A stretch of DNA of 64,000 nt from Ilumatobacter sp. (GCF_030065885.1 NZ_JASJCS010000007.1:46625-110624), one strand, 5' to 3'. Positions 49,454 through 59,071 are shown, counted from the stretch's first letter. Notes: generated by a model not told the origin, from the sequence alone. Translations and numbers: made by a program.

Positions 49454-50701
49454 TCAGGTCTCACCCTTGCGGTAGATCTGGCCGTCGGCGGCCGGCATGC
49501 GCAACCGCTGGCTGGCGAAGACGAGCACGATGATGACGAGTGCGAACGGCATCGTGTTGGGGAGCCAGCTCGGTGCGGTGTCCGACGCCAGGTACCAGAT
49601 GATCATGCCGACGCTGAGCGCGGCGGCCATGACGGAGTCGCGCTGGCGGCCCCTGGTCCACGTGAAGGCGGCGAAGGCGCCGAGCGCGAGGGCCACGAAC
49701 AGCAGGAGCGCGTGGGTGGACTGGCCGTCCAGGTCGCGCAACGAGGTGCCGAACGGGTAGCCGAACAGCAACGCGGCGACGAGCACGCCCTGCGGTCGCC
49801 AGTTGCCGAAGATCAGCGCGGCCAGGCCGATGAAGCCGCGACCGGTGGTCTGGCCCTCCTGGAAGAAGCCGGCGAGCTCCATCGAGATGAACGCGCCGCC
49901 CATCCCGGCCAGCGCGCCGGAGATGACGACGCCGATGTACTTCTGGCGGATGATGTCGACGCCGAGTGACTCGCCGGCCTGCGGGTTCTCGCCGGCGATG
50001 CGGAGCCGGAGCCCGAAGCGGGTCTTCCAGACCACCCACGCCGTGATCGGCACGAGGACGAGCGCCATCAGAGTGAACAGGGAGAGCTCGCTCATCAGGC
50101 CGCGCAGGAAGCCGGTGATGTCGGAGACGAAGAAGATGTCCTCGTCGTCGATGTCGCCGAGGATGTCGGGCGTGCCGATGCCGAAGAAGTCTCCGCCTGC
50201 GAGCACCGGCATGTTGAACTTCTCGAGGCCGCCGACGTCGGGGGACTGGGTCGGGTTGTCGAAGACCTCCTGGCTGAGGAAGCGTGCGACCCCGGGCGCG
50301 AGGATGTTGATCGCGACCCCCGAGATGATGTGGTCGACGCCGAAGCTGACGGTGGCGATCGCGTGCAGCAGACCGCCGAACGCGCCGCCGAGCAGGCCGA
50401 TGAGGACTCCGGCCCACGGGCCGTACTCGAGTGCGCCCCACGCGCCGCACCACGTACCGAGGATCATCATGCCCTCGAGCCCGATGTTGACGACGCCGGC
50501 GCGCTCGGAGTACAGACCGCCGAGGCCGGCGAGGAGGATCGGCACGCTCCAGCGGAGCATCGCCTGCGAGACGGGCACCGACGTGAGGCGGCCGGGATCG
50601 CCGCTCTCGAACGACTCGACGAGGGCCAGCATCAAGATGCCGATCGCCGCATAGATCATGTAACGGGCCCAGGCGGGCAGGGCGTTGAATCGCTCGAGCA
50701 T
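49454..50701 (-). CDS. nucleoside-type ABC transporter permease
   Basis: GGLYSERAGVVNIGLEGMMILGTW; GENPQAGESLGVDIIRQKYIGVVISGALAGMGGAFISME. Confidence 0.92.
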   Translation of the reverse strand: MLERFNALPAWARYMIYAAIGILMLALVESFESGDPGRLTSVPVSQAMLRWSVPILLAGLGGLYSERAGVVNIGLEGMMILGTWCGAWGALEYGPWAGVLIGLLGGAFGGLLHAIATVSFGVDHIISGVAINILAPGVARFLSQEVFDNPTQSPDVGGLEKFNMPVLAGGDFFGIGTPDILGDIDDEDIFFVSDITGFLRGLMSELSLFTLMALVLVPITAWVVWKTRFGLRLRIAGENPQAGESLGVDIIRQKYIGVVISGALAGMGGAFISMELAGFFQEGQTTGRGFIGLAALIFGNWRPQGVLVAALLFGYPFGTSLRDLDGQSTHALLLFVALALGAFAAFTWTRGRQRDSVMAAALSVGMIIWYLASDTAPSWLPNTMPFALVIIVLVFASQRLRMPAADGQIYRKGET

Positions 50702-51810
50702 CAGGCTTCGGCTCCTGCGATCGCGAGTGAGGCGAGTCTGACCTCTTCTCGTTCACGGATGCGGCGGACGAACTCGTACGAGATCACCGCCGCGAGCAGG
50801 ATGACGCCCTGCATGATGGTGACGATCTCCTTCGACGCCGAACCGGTGATCTGCAAGATGCTCGACGAGGCGTCGAGGAACGCGAACAGCAGCGCGCCGA
50901 CCGCGATGCCGACCGGGTGGTTGCGGCCGAGCAGCGCCACGGCGATCCCTGCGAAGCCGAGACCTGGCGTGAAGTTCTGGTCGAAACGGTGGTTGCGGCT
51001 CAGGATGTCGACCAGGCCGACGAGACCGGCGGCGGCCCCCGACAGCAACATCGCGAGGACGACCATGCGCTTGGGCGGCACGCCGCTCGCGCGTGCCGCG
51101 AGCGGGTTGTAGCCGCTCGCCCGCAGGTCGAAGCCGAGCCGTGACCGGCTGACGAAGAGGTGGTACGCGACCCCGGCGAGGATCGCGATCAGCAGCACGC
51201 CGCTGAGCTCGCGGCCGCGCAGGATCTCGCGGGTGAAGATCTCGACCAGCCAGTTGAGGTCGAAGATCCAGCCGGACTCCTCGATCAGCTTGGTGCCCGA
51301 GTTGGTCGACAGCTCGCCGTCGCGCCACGCGACCGTGAGCCAGGCGAGCACGCCGGCCAGCGCGATGTTGTTGAGCATGATCGTCGAGATCACCTCGTTG
51401 ACCCCCCGGCTCACCTTGAGCACACCGGCGAGCCCGGCCCACAGCGAGCCGACGATCATGGCGACGACGACGATGAAGATCACGTGCAGGAAGCCGGGGA
51501 ACACGATCGCACCGCCGGCCGCGGCGGCGAAGAAGGCGCCCATCTGGTACTGGCCCTCGACGCCGATGTTGAACAGGTTCATCCGGAACCCGATCGCTGC
51601 GGCGACGCCCGAGACGTAGAGCGGCGTGGCCTTGTTGAGCATGTCGATGACCGTCTCGAGCGTCGTGCCGTGCTGGACCATGTCCTTGTACGCCGTGAAC
51701 GGGTTGCTCCCGGCGATCAGCAGGACGATCGACGACAGCAGGAACGCGAACAGGATCGACGTGACCGGGGCTGCGACGAGCAGCGCGAACGACCGGAATC
51801 TGGACTGCAT
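50701..51810 (-). CDS. nucleoside-type ABC transporter permease
   Basis: ATG 51810; FRMNLFNIGVEGQYQMGAFFAA; GYNPLAARASGVPPKRMVVLAMLLSGAAAGLVG. Confidence 0.92.
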   Translation of the reverse strand: MQSRFRSFALLVAAPVTSILFAFLLSSIVLLIAGSNPFTAYKDMVQHGTTLETVIDMLNKATPLYVSGVAAAIGFRMNLFNIGVEGQYQMGAFFAAAAGGAIVFPGFLHVIFIVVVAMIVGSLWAGLAGVLKVSRGVNEVISTIMLNNIALAGVLAWLTVAWRDGELSTNSGTKLIEESGWIFDLNWLVEIFTREILRGRELSGVLLIAILAGVAYHLFVSRSRLGFDLRASGYNPLAARASGVPPKRMVVLAMLLSGAAAGLVGLVDILSRNHRFDQNFTPGLGFAGIAVALLGRNHPVGIAVGALLFAFLDASSSILQITGSASKEIVTIMQGVILLAAVISYEFVRRIREREEVRLASLAIAGAEA

Positions 51811-53333
51811 CAGTTGACCTCCTCGGCAATGGCCGCGCCGGTCATGTACGAACCGAGGTCGCGGGGCGTGATCTCGGAGGGGTCGAGCTGGGCGACGATC
51901 TTGCCGTGGAACATCACCACGATCGTGTCCGACAGGCCGATCAACTCGTCGAGGTCGGCCGAGATCAGCAGGGTCGCAAGCCCTTCCGAACGGGCGTCGC
52001 GGATCGACTGCCACACCGCGGCCTGGGCGCCGACGTCGATGCCGCGCGTGGGGTGGGCGGCGATCAAGAGCTTGGGGTCGGTGGACATCTCGCGCCCGAT
52101 GATGAACTTCTGCTGGTTGCCGCCCGAGAGTGCGTGCGCTGCCACGTCGATGTTCGGCGACTTGACGTCGTACTCGGACCGGACCAACTCGGTGTGCCGT
52201 CTCGAACCCGGCCGGTCGATCCACACACCCTTCGAGAACGGCGCCTCGGTCTGATGCCCGAGCGCAGCGTTCTCCCAGAGTGGCGAGTTGAGCAGGAGGC
52301 CCTCCTCGTGACGGTCCTGGGGGACGAGGCCGATGCCGGCCTCGCGCCGCGGTCGCACCGCCCAGTGCGTGATGTCGTCTCCCATGAGCGTGATCGAGCC
52401 GGACGCGATGGGTTCGGTGCCGATGATGGCACCGATCAGCTCGCCCTGGCCGTTGCCCTCGACGCCGGCGACGCCGACGATCTCGCCCCGGCGCACATCG
52501 AGCGACACGGCGTCGAGGACCGGGCGCTCGTTCTCGAGCACCGTCACGTCGCGGACCGAGAGAGCGATTTCGTCGGTGACGGTCGACTCGGTCGTGTCGG
52601 GCGTCGGCAGCTCACTGCCGACCATCAGCTCGGCGAGCTCGGCCGCCGTGACGTCGGCCGCGGGCATGCTGGCGACCGTGTGGCCCTGGCGGAGCACGGT
52701 GATGGTGTCGGCGATCTCGAGGACCTCGAGCAGCTTGTGGTTGATGAACAGGATCGTGGCGCCGCTCGCCTTGAGCTCGCGCAGGTTGGCGAACAGCGCC
52801 TCGACCTCTTGCGGCACGAGCACGGCGGTCGGCTCGTCGAGGATCAGGATCTTGGCGCCCCGGTAGAGCACCTTGATGATCTCGATCCGCTGGCGTTCGC
52901 CGACCTCGAGCTCTTCGACGAGGTCGTCGGGGTGGATGTCGAGGCCGTAGGCCTCGCCGACCTCGATCAGGTGCTGGCGGGCCTCGGTGAAGTCGATGCG
53001 GACCGGGTCGCGCATCGGCTCGGATCCGAGGATGACGTTCTCGAGCACCGTCAGGTTGTCGGCGAGCATGAAGTGCTGGTGGACCATGCCGATGCCCAGG
53101 TCGATCGCCTCGCTCGGTGAGTCGAACTCGACCTCGGTGCCGTTGACCAGCATGCGACCCTCGTCCGCACGCTGCATCCCGTACAGGATCTTCATCAGCG
53201 TCGACTTGCCGGCGCCGTTCTCGCCGACGATGGCGTGGATCTCGCCCTCCTCGACCTGCAGGTTGACCCGGTCGTTCGCGACGACACCCGGGAACCGCTT
53301 GGTGATGTCGATCAACTCGATCGCCAGCGCCAC
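51810..53333 (-). CDS. sugar/nucleoside ABC transporter ATP-binding protein (two ABC domains)
   Basis: GTG 53333 after GGAGGG; GENGAGKSTLMKIL, LEVGERQRIEIIKVLYRGAKILILDEPTAVL, LSGGNQQKFIIGREM. Confidence 0.94.
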   Translation of the reverse strand: MALAIELIDITKRFPGVVANDRVNLQVEEGEIHAIVGENGAGKSTLMKILYGMQRADEGRMLVNGTEVEFDSPSEAIDLGIGMVHQHFMLADNLTVLENVILGSEPMRDPVRIDFTEARQHLIEVGEAYGLDIHPDDLVEELEVGERQRIEIIKVLYRGAKILILDEPTAVLVPQEVEALFANLRELKASGATILFINHKLLEVLEIADTITVLRQGHTVASMPAADVTAAELAELMVGSELPTPDTTESTVTDEIALSVRDVTVLENERPVLDAVSLDVRRGEIVGVAGVEGNGQGELIGAIIGTEPIASGSITLMGDDITHWAVRPRREAGIGLVPQDRHEEGLLLNSPLWENAALGHQTEAPFSKGVWIDRPGSRRHTELVRSEYDVKSPNIDVAAHALSGGNQQKFIIGREMSTDPKLLIAAHPTRGIDVGAQAAVWQSIRDARSEGLATLLISADLDELIGLSDTIVVMFHGKIVAQLDPSEITPRDLGSYMTGAAIAEEVN

Positions 53334-53368
53334 GTTGACCCTCCCTCCGCACATGGGCCCGAAAAGCC

Positions 53369-53404
53369 CGAAGCGGGACCGGACGTTAGCCCGGTCCCGC
53401 TTCG
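53369..53404 (-). terminator. hairpin between the BMP lipoprotein gene and the ABC ATPase gene
   Basis: Perfect 14-bp arms CGAAGCGGGACCGG / CCGGTCCCGCTTCG; on the minus strand followed by GGGCTTTTCGGG. Confidence 0.7.
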
Positions 53405-53459
53405 GCGGTAAAGCTGCTGACCCTTCGGCAAGGCCGAGGTCAGCGATGACGGTGTCGGA

Positions 53460-54716
53460 TCAGGCGTCGGCGGGATCGTTGGGTACGACCACGTCGCCCG
53501 ACACGATGGCAGCCTTGGCCGCCTCGAGCTGGTCGACGATGTCGTCGACGAAGCCACCCGACGTCGAGTAGCCCACGCCGTCGACGGCGAGGTCGTAGCG
53601 CACCTCACCCGGCTGGAAGTTGCCCTCGACGACCGACTTGGTCACCTCGTACACGGCCACGTCGACACGCTTGAGCATCGACGTCAGGACGAACTCCTGC
53701 ACGGCCGGGTCGACCGTGTTGTACTGGTCGGAGTCGACGCCGATGCCCCAGACCTTGGTGCCGGTGGCTGCAGAGACCTCGGCGGCGGCCTGGAACATGC
53801 CCGAACCGGAGAGCCCGGCGGCGGCGTAGACGATGTCGGCGCCCTCGGAGTACATCGCGTCAGCGATCTCCTTGGCGCGGGCCGGGTCCTCGAAGCCGGC
53901 GAAGTCCGGGAACTCGGTGATGTACGCCGAGGCCACCTCGATGTCGGGATTGATCGACTTCGCGCCGGCGATGAAGCCGGCCTCGAACCGCTCGATCAGG
54001 CCGATGCCGCTGACGCCGCCGATGAACCCCACCTTGCCCGTGGTCGACTTGAGCGCCGCGGCGACGCCCACGAGGTACGAGCCTTGCTCCTCGCTGAACA
54101 CGAGTCCGGCGACGTTCTCGGCGAGAGGTGAGGGCGGGTCGGTGCAGAAGTTGAGCATCGAGTCGTCGACGATCGCAAAGGGGACATCGGGGTTCTCGAG
54201 GGCAACTCCGCTCACCTCGCACTCGTCGTTGGCCGATGCCAGGTCGCTGGCGAACGAGAAGCCGACGCCGATGACGAGGCCGGCGTTCTCGGCCTGGAGC
54301 TGCAGGTCGGTGCCGCGTGCCGACGCGTCGGTCGGCGTGACCTCGTTGACGCTGATGCCGAAGTCGGCGATGGCGCGGTCGATGCCGGCGGCAGCCGAGT
54401 CGTTGAACGACTGGTCGCCGCGTCCGAGCAGGTCGAACGTCAGGCCGACGGTGAGGTCGCTCTCGACCATGTCGTCACCCTCGTCGGGGGCAGCGGTCGT
54501 GGCCGGCGTCTCGTCCTCGGCCATGTCGTCGCCCTCGTCCTCGGCCATGTCATCGCCTTCGGCCTCAGTGGTGGCGGTGGTGTCGTCGGCGGCGTCGGTC
54601 GCCTCGGTCGTGTCTTCGACGGGACCGCTCGCGTCGTCGTCATCGTCGTCGCCGCAGGCCGCCAGGACCAGCGAGACTGCGAGACCTGCTGCAAGCAGGC
54701 GCTTGCTCTTGATCAT
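53460..54716 (-). CDS. BMP family ABC transporter substrate-binding lipoprotein
   Basis: ATG 54716; MIKSKRLLAAGLAVSLVLAACGDDDD; DQSFNDSAAAGIDRA; KVGFIGGVSGIGLIERFEAGFIAGAKSINPDIEV. Confidence 0.93.
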   Translation of the reverse strand: MIKSKRLLAAGLAVSLVLAACGDDDDDDASGPVEDTTEATDAADDTTATTEAEGDDMAEDEGDDMAEDETPATTAAPDEGDDMVESDLTVGLTFDLLGRGDQSFNDSAAAGIDRAIADFGISVNEVTPTDASARGTDLQLQAENAGLVIGVGFSFASDLASANDECEVSGVALENPDVPFAIVDDSMLNFCTDPPSPLAENVAGLVFSEEQGSYLVGVAAALKSTTGKVGFIGGVSGIGLIERFEAGFIAGAKSINPDIEVASAYITEFPDFAGFEDPARAKEIADAMYSEGADIVYAAAGLSGSGMFQAAAEVSAATGTKVWGIGVDSDQYNTVDPAVQEFVLTSMLKRVDVAVYEVTKSVVEGNFQPGEVRYDLAVDGVGYSTSGGFVDDIVDQLEAAKAAIVSGDVVVPNDPADA

Positions 54717-54774
54717 GTCTCCCCCTTCTCGGGACATTCGTGGAACATGCTGCGCAACAGCATGCTGGTGTTAC

Positions 54775-54790
54775 GTGTTCACGTGAACAC
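54775..54790. promoter_or_regulatory. perfect 16-bp palindrome upstream of the BMP transporter operon
   Basis: GTGTTCACGTGAACAC, 59 nt upstream of ATG 54716; a second inverted repeat CATGCTG-cgcaa-CAGCATG lies at 54746-54764. Confidence 0.55.
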
Positions 54791-54911
54791 TTCTCAGGTT
54801 ACCCGCTGGTCACCACGCGCGGAGAACAGCCGTGCGCGGCGGTGGCGCGTGACGACCGCCACGTCCTCCGCCGATCGCGGCAGGTGGGCGCCCTTCCGCG
54901 AGACTGGCGGC

Positions 54912-55670
54912 ATGTCGCTGGTCATCACCGAGATTCGCGAGGGCGTCGCACGCCTCACCCTGAACAACGCCGACGAGCGCAACACGATGACCGAGCCGAT
55001 GGTGCACGAGATCGTGGCGGCGATGGATGCGTTCGAGGCCGACGACTCGGTCGGGGCGGTCGTGGTCACCGGCGCCGGCTCCGCGTTCTGCGCCGGCGCC
55101 AACCTCGGGAACCTGCAGACCGCAACCCGCGAGAGCCTGGCGGTGGTCTACGAGGGCTTCCTGCGGATCGCCCGGAGCCCGCTGCCGACCTTGGCGGCCG
55201 TCAACGGGCCGGCGGTCGGCGCCGGCATGAACCTGGCGCTGGGCTGCGACGTGCGGATCGCCGCCGAGCGGGCCCGGTTCGACACCCGGTTCCTGCAGAT
55301 CGGCCTGCACCCTGGGGGTGGGCACACCTGGATGCAGCGCCGCATCGTCGGGCCGCAGGCGGCGATGGCGGCGGTCGTGTTCAGCCAGGTCCTCGACGGT
55401 CCCGAGGCCGAGCGGGTCGGTCTCGCGTACCGCTGCGTGCCCGACGCCGAGCTGCTCGACGCCGCCCACGAGTTCGCACGCGGCGCCGCGACGGCGCCGC
55501 GTGAACTGGCGATCCTCACGAAGCAGACCCTGCTCGACATGGCCGACATCGACACCCACCCCGATGCCGTGACGCGGGAGTTCGATCCGCAGCTCTGGAC
55601 CGTGCAGCAGCCGTGGTTCGAGGAGCGGATCGCAGCGCTCAAGGCCAAGATCTCGGGCAGATCGCGCTGA
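54912..55670 (+). CDS. enoyl-CoA hydratase/isomerase family
   Basis: VARLTLNNADERNTMT; VVVTGAGSAFCAGANLGNLQ; GPAVGAGMNLALGCDVRIAAERARF. Confidence 0.93.
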   Translation: MSLVITEIREGVARLTLNNADERNTMTEPMVHEIVAAMDAFEADDSVGAVVVTGAGSAFCAGANLGNLQTATRESLAVVYEGFLRIARSPLPTLAAVNGPAVGAGMNLALGCDVRIAAERARFDTRFLQIGLHPGGGHTWMQRRIVGPQAAMAAVVFSQVLDGPEAERVGLAYRCVPDAELLDAAHEFARGAATAPRELAILTKQTLLDMADIDTHPDAVTREFDPQLWTVQQPWFEERIAALKAKISGRSR

Positions 55671-55879
55671 GCGGTGACGGTTCGGCCGGCGGGGGAGTGA
55701 CCGAAGCGGCCGAGATCTCACGCTGCGTGGCAACGCATCGCTGCCATCACAACGTTGTCCGGAAGGTCGGGCAAAATCGCGCAGAACTGTTACCGAAGAC
55801 CCTGGAAACCCGTGATGAACGGTGGCCTAATCTGTGGCCACAGGGAAGTGCTACACCGCAACCACACAGGAGGTAGCCC

Positions 55880-56200
55880 ATGAGCCAGCGTCATCGCACT
55901 GCAGAGGTGCCGTTGCCGCCGAAACAGGAACTGCGAGCCCGAGCGCACAGCGAACGGCAGCGGATCCATGTGGAGCTCAACCAGGTCGCGCAGGACGTGA
56001 GTGCCGGGCTCGAGCCCGAGGACCTCCACGAACCAGGCACCGCCTGGAAGCCTGCCCACCACCACGACGCCGAGGTCGCCAAGACCAAGATCGCCAAGCA
56101 AGGGCGGAGCCGGCGTCACTGGAAGACCAAGATGTGGAAGCGGCGCTCGAAGATGCGCCAGGACAAGGCCGAGGCATTCCGCCTGGCCGGCGACGCCTGA
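55880..56200 (+). CDS. small basic protein of unknown function
   Basis: 106 aa, Lys/Arg-rich C-terminus, ATG preceded by AGGAGG. Confidence 0.7.
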   Translation: MSQRHRTAEVPLPPKQELRARAHSERQRIHVELNQVAQDVSAGLEPEDLHEPGTAWKPAHHHDAEVAKTKIAKQGRSRRHWKTKMWKRRSKMRQDKAEAFRLAGDA

Positions 56201-56257
56201 CCGACGCCCGCACCAACGGGTCCCGGCTGGCGGCCCCGACCACCGGTCGGACGGCCG

Positions 56258-56890
56258 TCAGCCGGCGATCCACGCCGCGACGAGTTCGTCCTCTCGCGCC
56301 CGCCACTCCTCGACGGTGATCGCGTACCGCACGTGGTCCTCCCACGTGCCGTTGATCTCGAGGTAGCGCTCGGCGACGCCCTCGCTCCGGAACGCCAGCT
56401 TGTCCATCACCCGCCGGCTGTTGGTGTTGCGCGGCACGATGCACACCTCGAGCCGATGCAGGTGGAGCTGCTCGAAGGCGAATTGCACGGCGACGATGAC
56501 CGCCTCGGCGATGTAGGCCTGGCCGGCCTTCGCCTGGTCGATCCAGTACCCGATCGTGGCGCTCTGCAGCGCGCCCCGGGTGACGTTGTTGATGTTGACC
56601 TCGCCGGCGAGTTGCTGGTCGACGAACACGCCGAAGGGGTAGGCATGGTCGGCGGCGCGTTCACGGTCGCGCGCCGAGCAGCGGTTCTCGAACGCTGCTC
56701 GATCGCGGGTCGGGTCGGGCATCGACGGCTGGCGGATCGGCTCCCACGGGAGGAGCCACTCCTCGTTGCGCACCCTGACCTCGCGCCACGCCGAGAAGTC
56801 GTGAACCGCCAGCGGTCGCAACATGACGCGCCTGCCGTAGAGGCGCGGACTCGGCTGCCGCCGGAGCAGTGAGGCGGGGTGCCGTGCCAC
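56258..56890 (-). CDS. GNAT family N-acetyltransferase (RimJ/RimL-like)
   Basis: GTG 56890; GRRVMLRPLAVHDFSAWREVR; GYWIDQAKAGQAYIAEAVIVAVQFAFEQLHLHRLEVCIVPRNTNSRRVMDKL. Confidence 0.9.
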   Translation of the reverse strand: MARHPASLLRRQPSPRLYGRRVMLRPLAVHDFSAWREVRVRNEEWLLPWEPIRQPSMPDPTRDRAAFENRCSARDRERAADHAYPFGVFVDQQLAGEVNINNVTRGALQSATIGYWIDQAKAGQAYIAEAVIVAVQFAFEQLHLHRLEVCIVPRNTNSRRVMDKLAFRSEGVAERYLEINGTWEDHVRYAITVEEWRAREDELVAAWIAG

Positions 56891-56892
56891 GG

Positions 56893-57810
56893 TCAGGCGA
56901 CGCCGAGGCGGACGTGGTCGAGGTGGAGGCGCCGCATCAGCGCGAGCACGATGCAGCACGTCGCGACGATCGTCTCCACGTGTCGCGACGGTAGTCCCGG
57001 GTTGTGGGCCCGATCGACCGCCGGCTCGGTGGCGACGATGCGGAAGATCTCCTCGGCGTCGTCGCGGTGCAACTCGATGTCGTCGGGCACGTGATCGGCG
57101 CCGACCTCGAGCCGAGCGAGCGCGGAGATCGACGGGCCGACGAGCGACAGCGTCTCGATCGACGCCGCCTCCGGATGCTCACGGATGATGTCGTCGAGAT
57201 GATCGGTGACGGTGCCGAGTGCGTTCGTCAGCGCCTCGGGCCGAGGGGGATCATCGTCGCGGAGCCACCGGTCCGTCAGGCTCTCGGGTCCCCAGGGGAT
57301 GCTGGCGGTCGTCTTGAGCCCGATGCCGACCGAGGTCTCCTGCTCGGCGACGGCCACCACCATCGTTCGCTCTCGGGCGAGGGCGTCGGCGATCCAGCGC
57401 CCGACCGGATCGTTGCCGCCGGCGAGGTGCCATGCCCAGTGGGCGTGCAGGCACTTGACGCCCTGCCGGGTGCCACCGACGCCTCCGGATGGGCGTGGAC
57501 CCGCGTGGTCGGCCGGGATGGCCGCGTCGCGTTCGGCGGCATAGCGATCGTGTGCTGCGGCGAGCTCGGCCGCGTCGACGGCGGCCTCGGCGGCGTCGAC
57601 GCCACCTTCGGCCTCGAGCCGGCCGATGCGCCTGGTCTCCTCGGGTCCGACGAGCCAGTAGCGGGTCGGCATGGGCGTGCCGTCGCCCAACAGCGGCGCG
57701 TTGCGGAGCACCACGGGGTCGCCGTCGGGGTCGCGGACGACCACGTCGTAGTCGCCGCGCGGTTCACGCCCGAGCAGCTCGCGGACGCGATCGTCGTCGG
57801 AACGAGTCAC
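56893..57810 (-). CDS. DUF501 protein fused to a C-terminal Ppx/GppA-like domain
   Basis: N-terminal PRGDYDVVVRDPDGDPVVLRNAPLLGDGTPMPTRYWLVGPEETRRIGRLEAEGG...GVKCLHAHWAWHLAGGNDPVGRW (DUF501); C-terminal part aligns by eye to Ppx/GppA domain II. Confidence 0.7.
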   Translation of the reverse strand: MTRSDDDRVRELLGREPRGDYDVVVRDPDGDPVVLRNAPLLGDGTPMPTRYWLVGPEETRRIGRLEAEGGVDAAEAAVDAAELAAAHDRYAAERDAAIPADHAGPRPSGGVGGTRQGVKCLHAHWAWHLAGGNDPVGRWIADALARERTMVVAVAEQETSVGIGLKTTASIPWGPESLTDRWLRDDDPPRPEALTNALGTVTDHLDDIIREHPEAASIETLSLVGPSISALARLEVGADHVPDDIELHRDDAEEIFRIVATEPAVDRAHNPGLPSRHVETIVATCCIVLALMRRLHLDHVRLGVA

Positions 57811-58487
57811 CTGCGGCGGCGGAGCAGCAACAGCACCAGGAGCACGGCGGCGATCACGGGCCCGAGGCGCTTCAGCAGCGCCGGGCCGGCCATGTCGGCC
57901 ATGTCGATCGGCTCGGCGGCCGGACCGTTGATCTTGCGGACGGTGGGCGAGGAAGTCGCAGATGCCTCCGCCGTCGGCTCGGCCGGCGCCTCGCCGGCGT
58001 CACCTGCCGTGTCGGCCTCGATCGACTCGGCCGACTGCTCGTCGAGCATCGAGTTGAGGTTGGCCGAGAACTGGTCCATCAGCTTCTTGCTGACGTCGCC
58101 CATGATGCCGCGACCGAACTGGGCGACCTTGCCGGTGATGTGGAGGTCGGCGGTGACGACGCACTTGGTGCTGGTGGGCGAGAGCGCCTCGGCCTGGGCG
58201 ATGATGTCGGCCTCGGCGTTCCCGCGACCGCCGGTGTCGCGCCCCTTCGCGTGCAACGTCGCATGGTGGCTGTCGTCGTTGCGCTCGACGAACCGGGCCT
58301 CGCCCTTGAACTGCGTCGAGACCGCGCCCAGCTTCACCTTGACCCGCCCTCGGTAGATGTCGCCCTCGATCTCTTCGAGCTGCGCGCCGGGAAGGCACGG
58401 CGCGATCCGCTCGACATCACAGATGATCGGCCACGCCTCCTCGATCGGGCGGTTCACGGTGAATTCGTTGACGATCTGTTCTGCCAT
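57807..58487 (-). CDS. CoxG-like SRPBCC protein with C-terminal membrane anchor
   Basis: NEFTVNRPIEEAWPIICDVERIAPCLPGAQLEEIEGDIYRGRVKVKLGAVSTQFKGEARF; C-terminal TM and RRRR. Confidence 0.88.
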   Translation of the reverse strand: MAEQIVNEFTVNRPIEEAWPIICDVERIAPCLPGAQLEEIEGDIYRGRVKVKLGAVSTQFKGEARFVERNDDSHHATLHAKGRDTGGRGNAEADIIAQAEALSPTSTKCVVTADLHITGKVAQFGRGIMGDVSKKLMDQFSANLNSMLDEQSAESIEADTAGDAGEAPAEPTAEASATSSPTVRKINGPAAEPIDMADMAGPALLKRLGPVIAAVLLVLLLLRRRR

Positions 58488-59071
58488 CTCTCGAGGTCCT
58501 CCACAGTGTCGATGTCGGCCGGCGACCCCGGGCAGGGTACCCGCTCGACCAGATCCGGTCGCATCCGAGCCACGCCCCTCGCGCCGACGTCGCCCTCGGT
58601 CGGGAGGAGCGGCCAGACCGAGCGGTGCAGCCGGACCGGGTTGCGGGGTTCGTCGTCGTACGTGGCGACCGCGATGGGCGACCGGGAGGCAGCGACCCGA
58701 CGCCAGCTCTCCGCCTCGACGAACGGCTGGTCGGCCAGGCCGACCACGACGGCGTCGGCGCCGAGCTCGTTCGCCGCCCGCACCCCCGCTTGCAGCGACG
58801 TGCTCTGGCCCTCCTGCCAGTCGGGGTTGTGCACGACCCGCACGGCGGCACCGGGCAGCGGGGGCTCGGCAGCGCCTGCGACGACGACGACGGGTCCGAT
58901 CCCGGCTTCGGCGGCCGTCGCAATCGCGATGGCGCCCACCGGCCGCCCGTCGATCACGGCGTGCAGCTTGTGCATGTCGGCCGCGAACCGGCTGCCCGAG
59001 CCCGCCGCCAGCACCACCGCGACGATCACCTCGGGGCGGTCGTGTGCGTCGTCCGCGCGGTCCTCGTGCAC
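58454..59071 (-). CDS. MocA-like molybdenum cofactor nucleotidyltransferase family
   Basis: GTG 59071 (or 59029); VIVAVVLAAGSGSRFAADMHKLHAVIDGRPV; GLADQPFV; overlaps the coxG-like start by 34 bp. Confidence 0.8.
   Translation of the reverse strand: MHEDRADDAHDRPEVIVAVVLAAGSGSRFAADMHKLHAVIDGRPVGAIAIATAAEAGIGPVVVVAGAAEPPLPGAAVRVVHNPDWQEGQSTSLQAGVRAANELGADAVVVGLADQPFVEAESWRRVAASRSPIAVATYDDEPRNPVRLHRSVWPLLPTEGDVGARGVARMRPDLVERVPCPGSPADIDTVEDLERWQNRSSTNSP

Noticed and set aside
54480-54660. Acidic repeats (GDDMAEDEGDDMAEDE) in the BMP lipoprotein linker
   Set aside because: Ordinary low-complexity linker after a lipobox; no evidence of special function.
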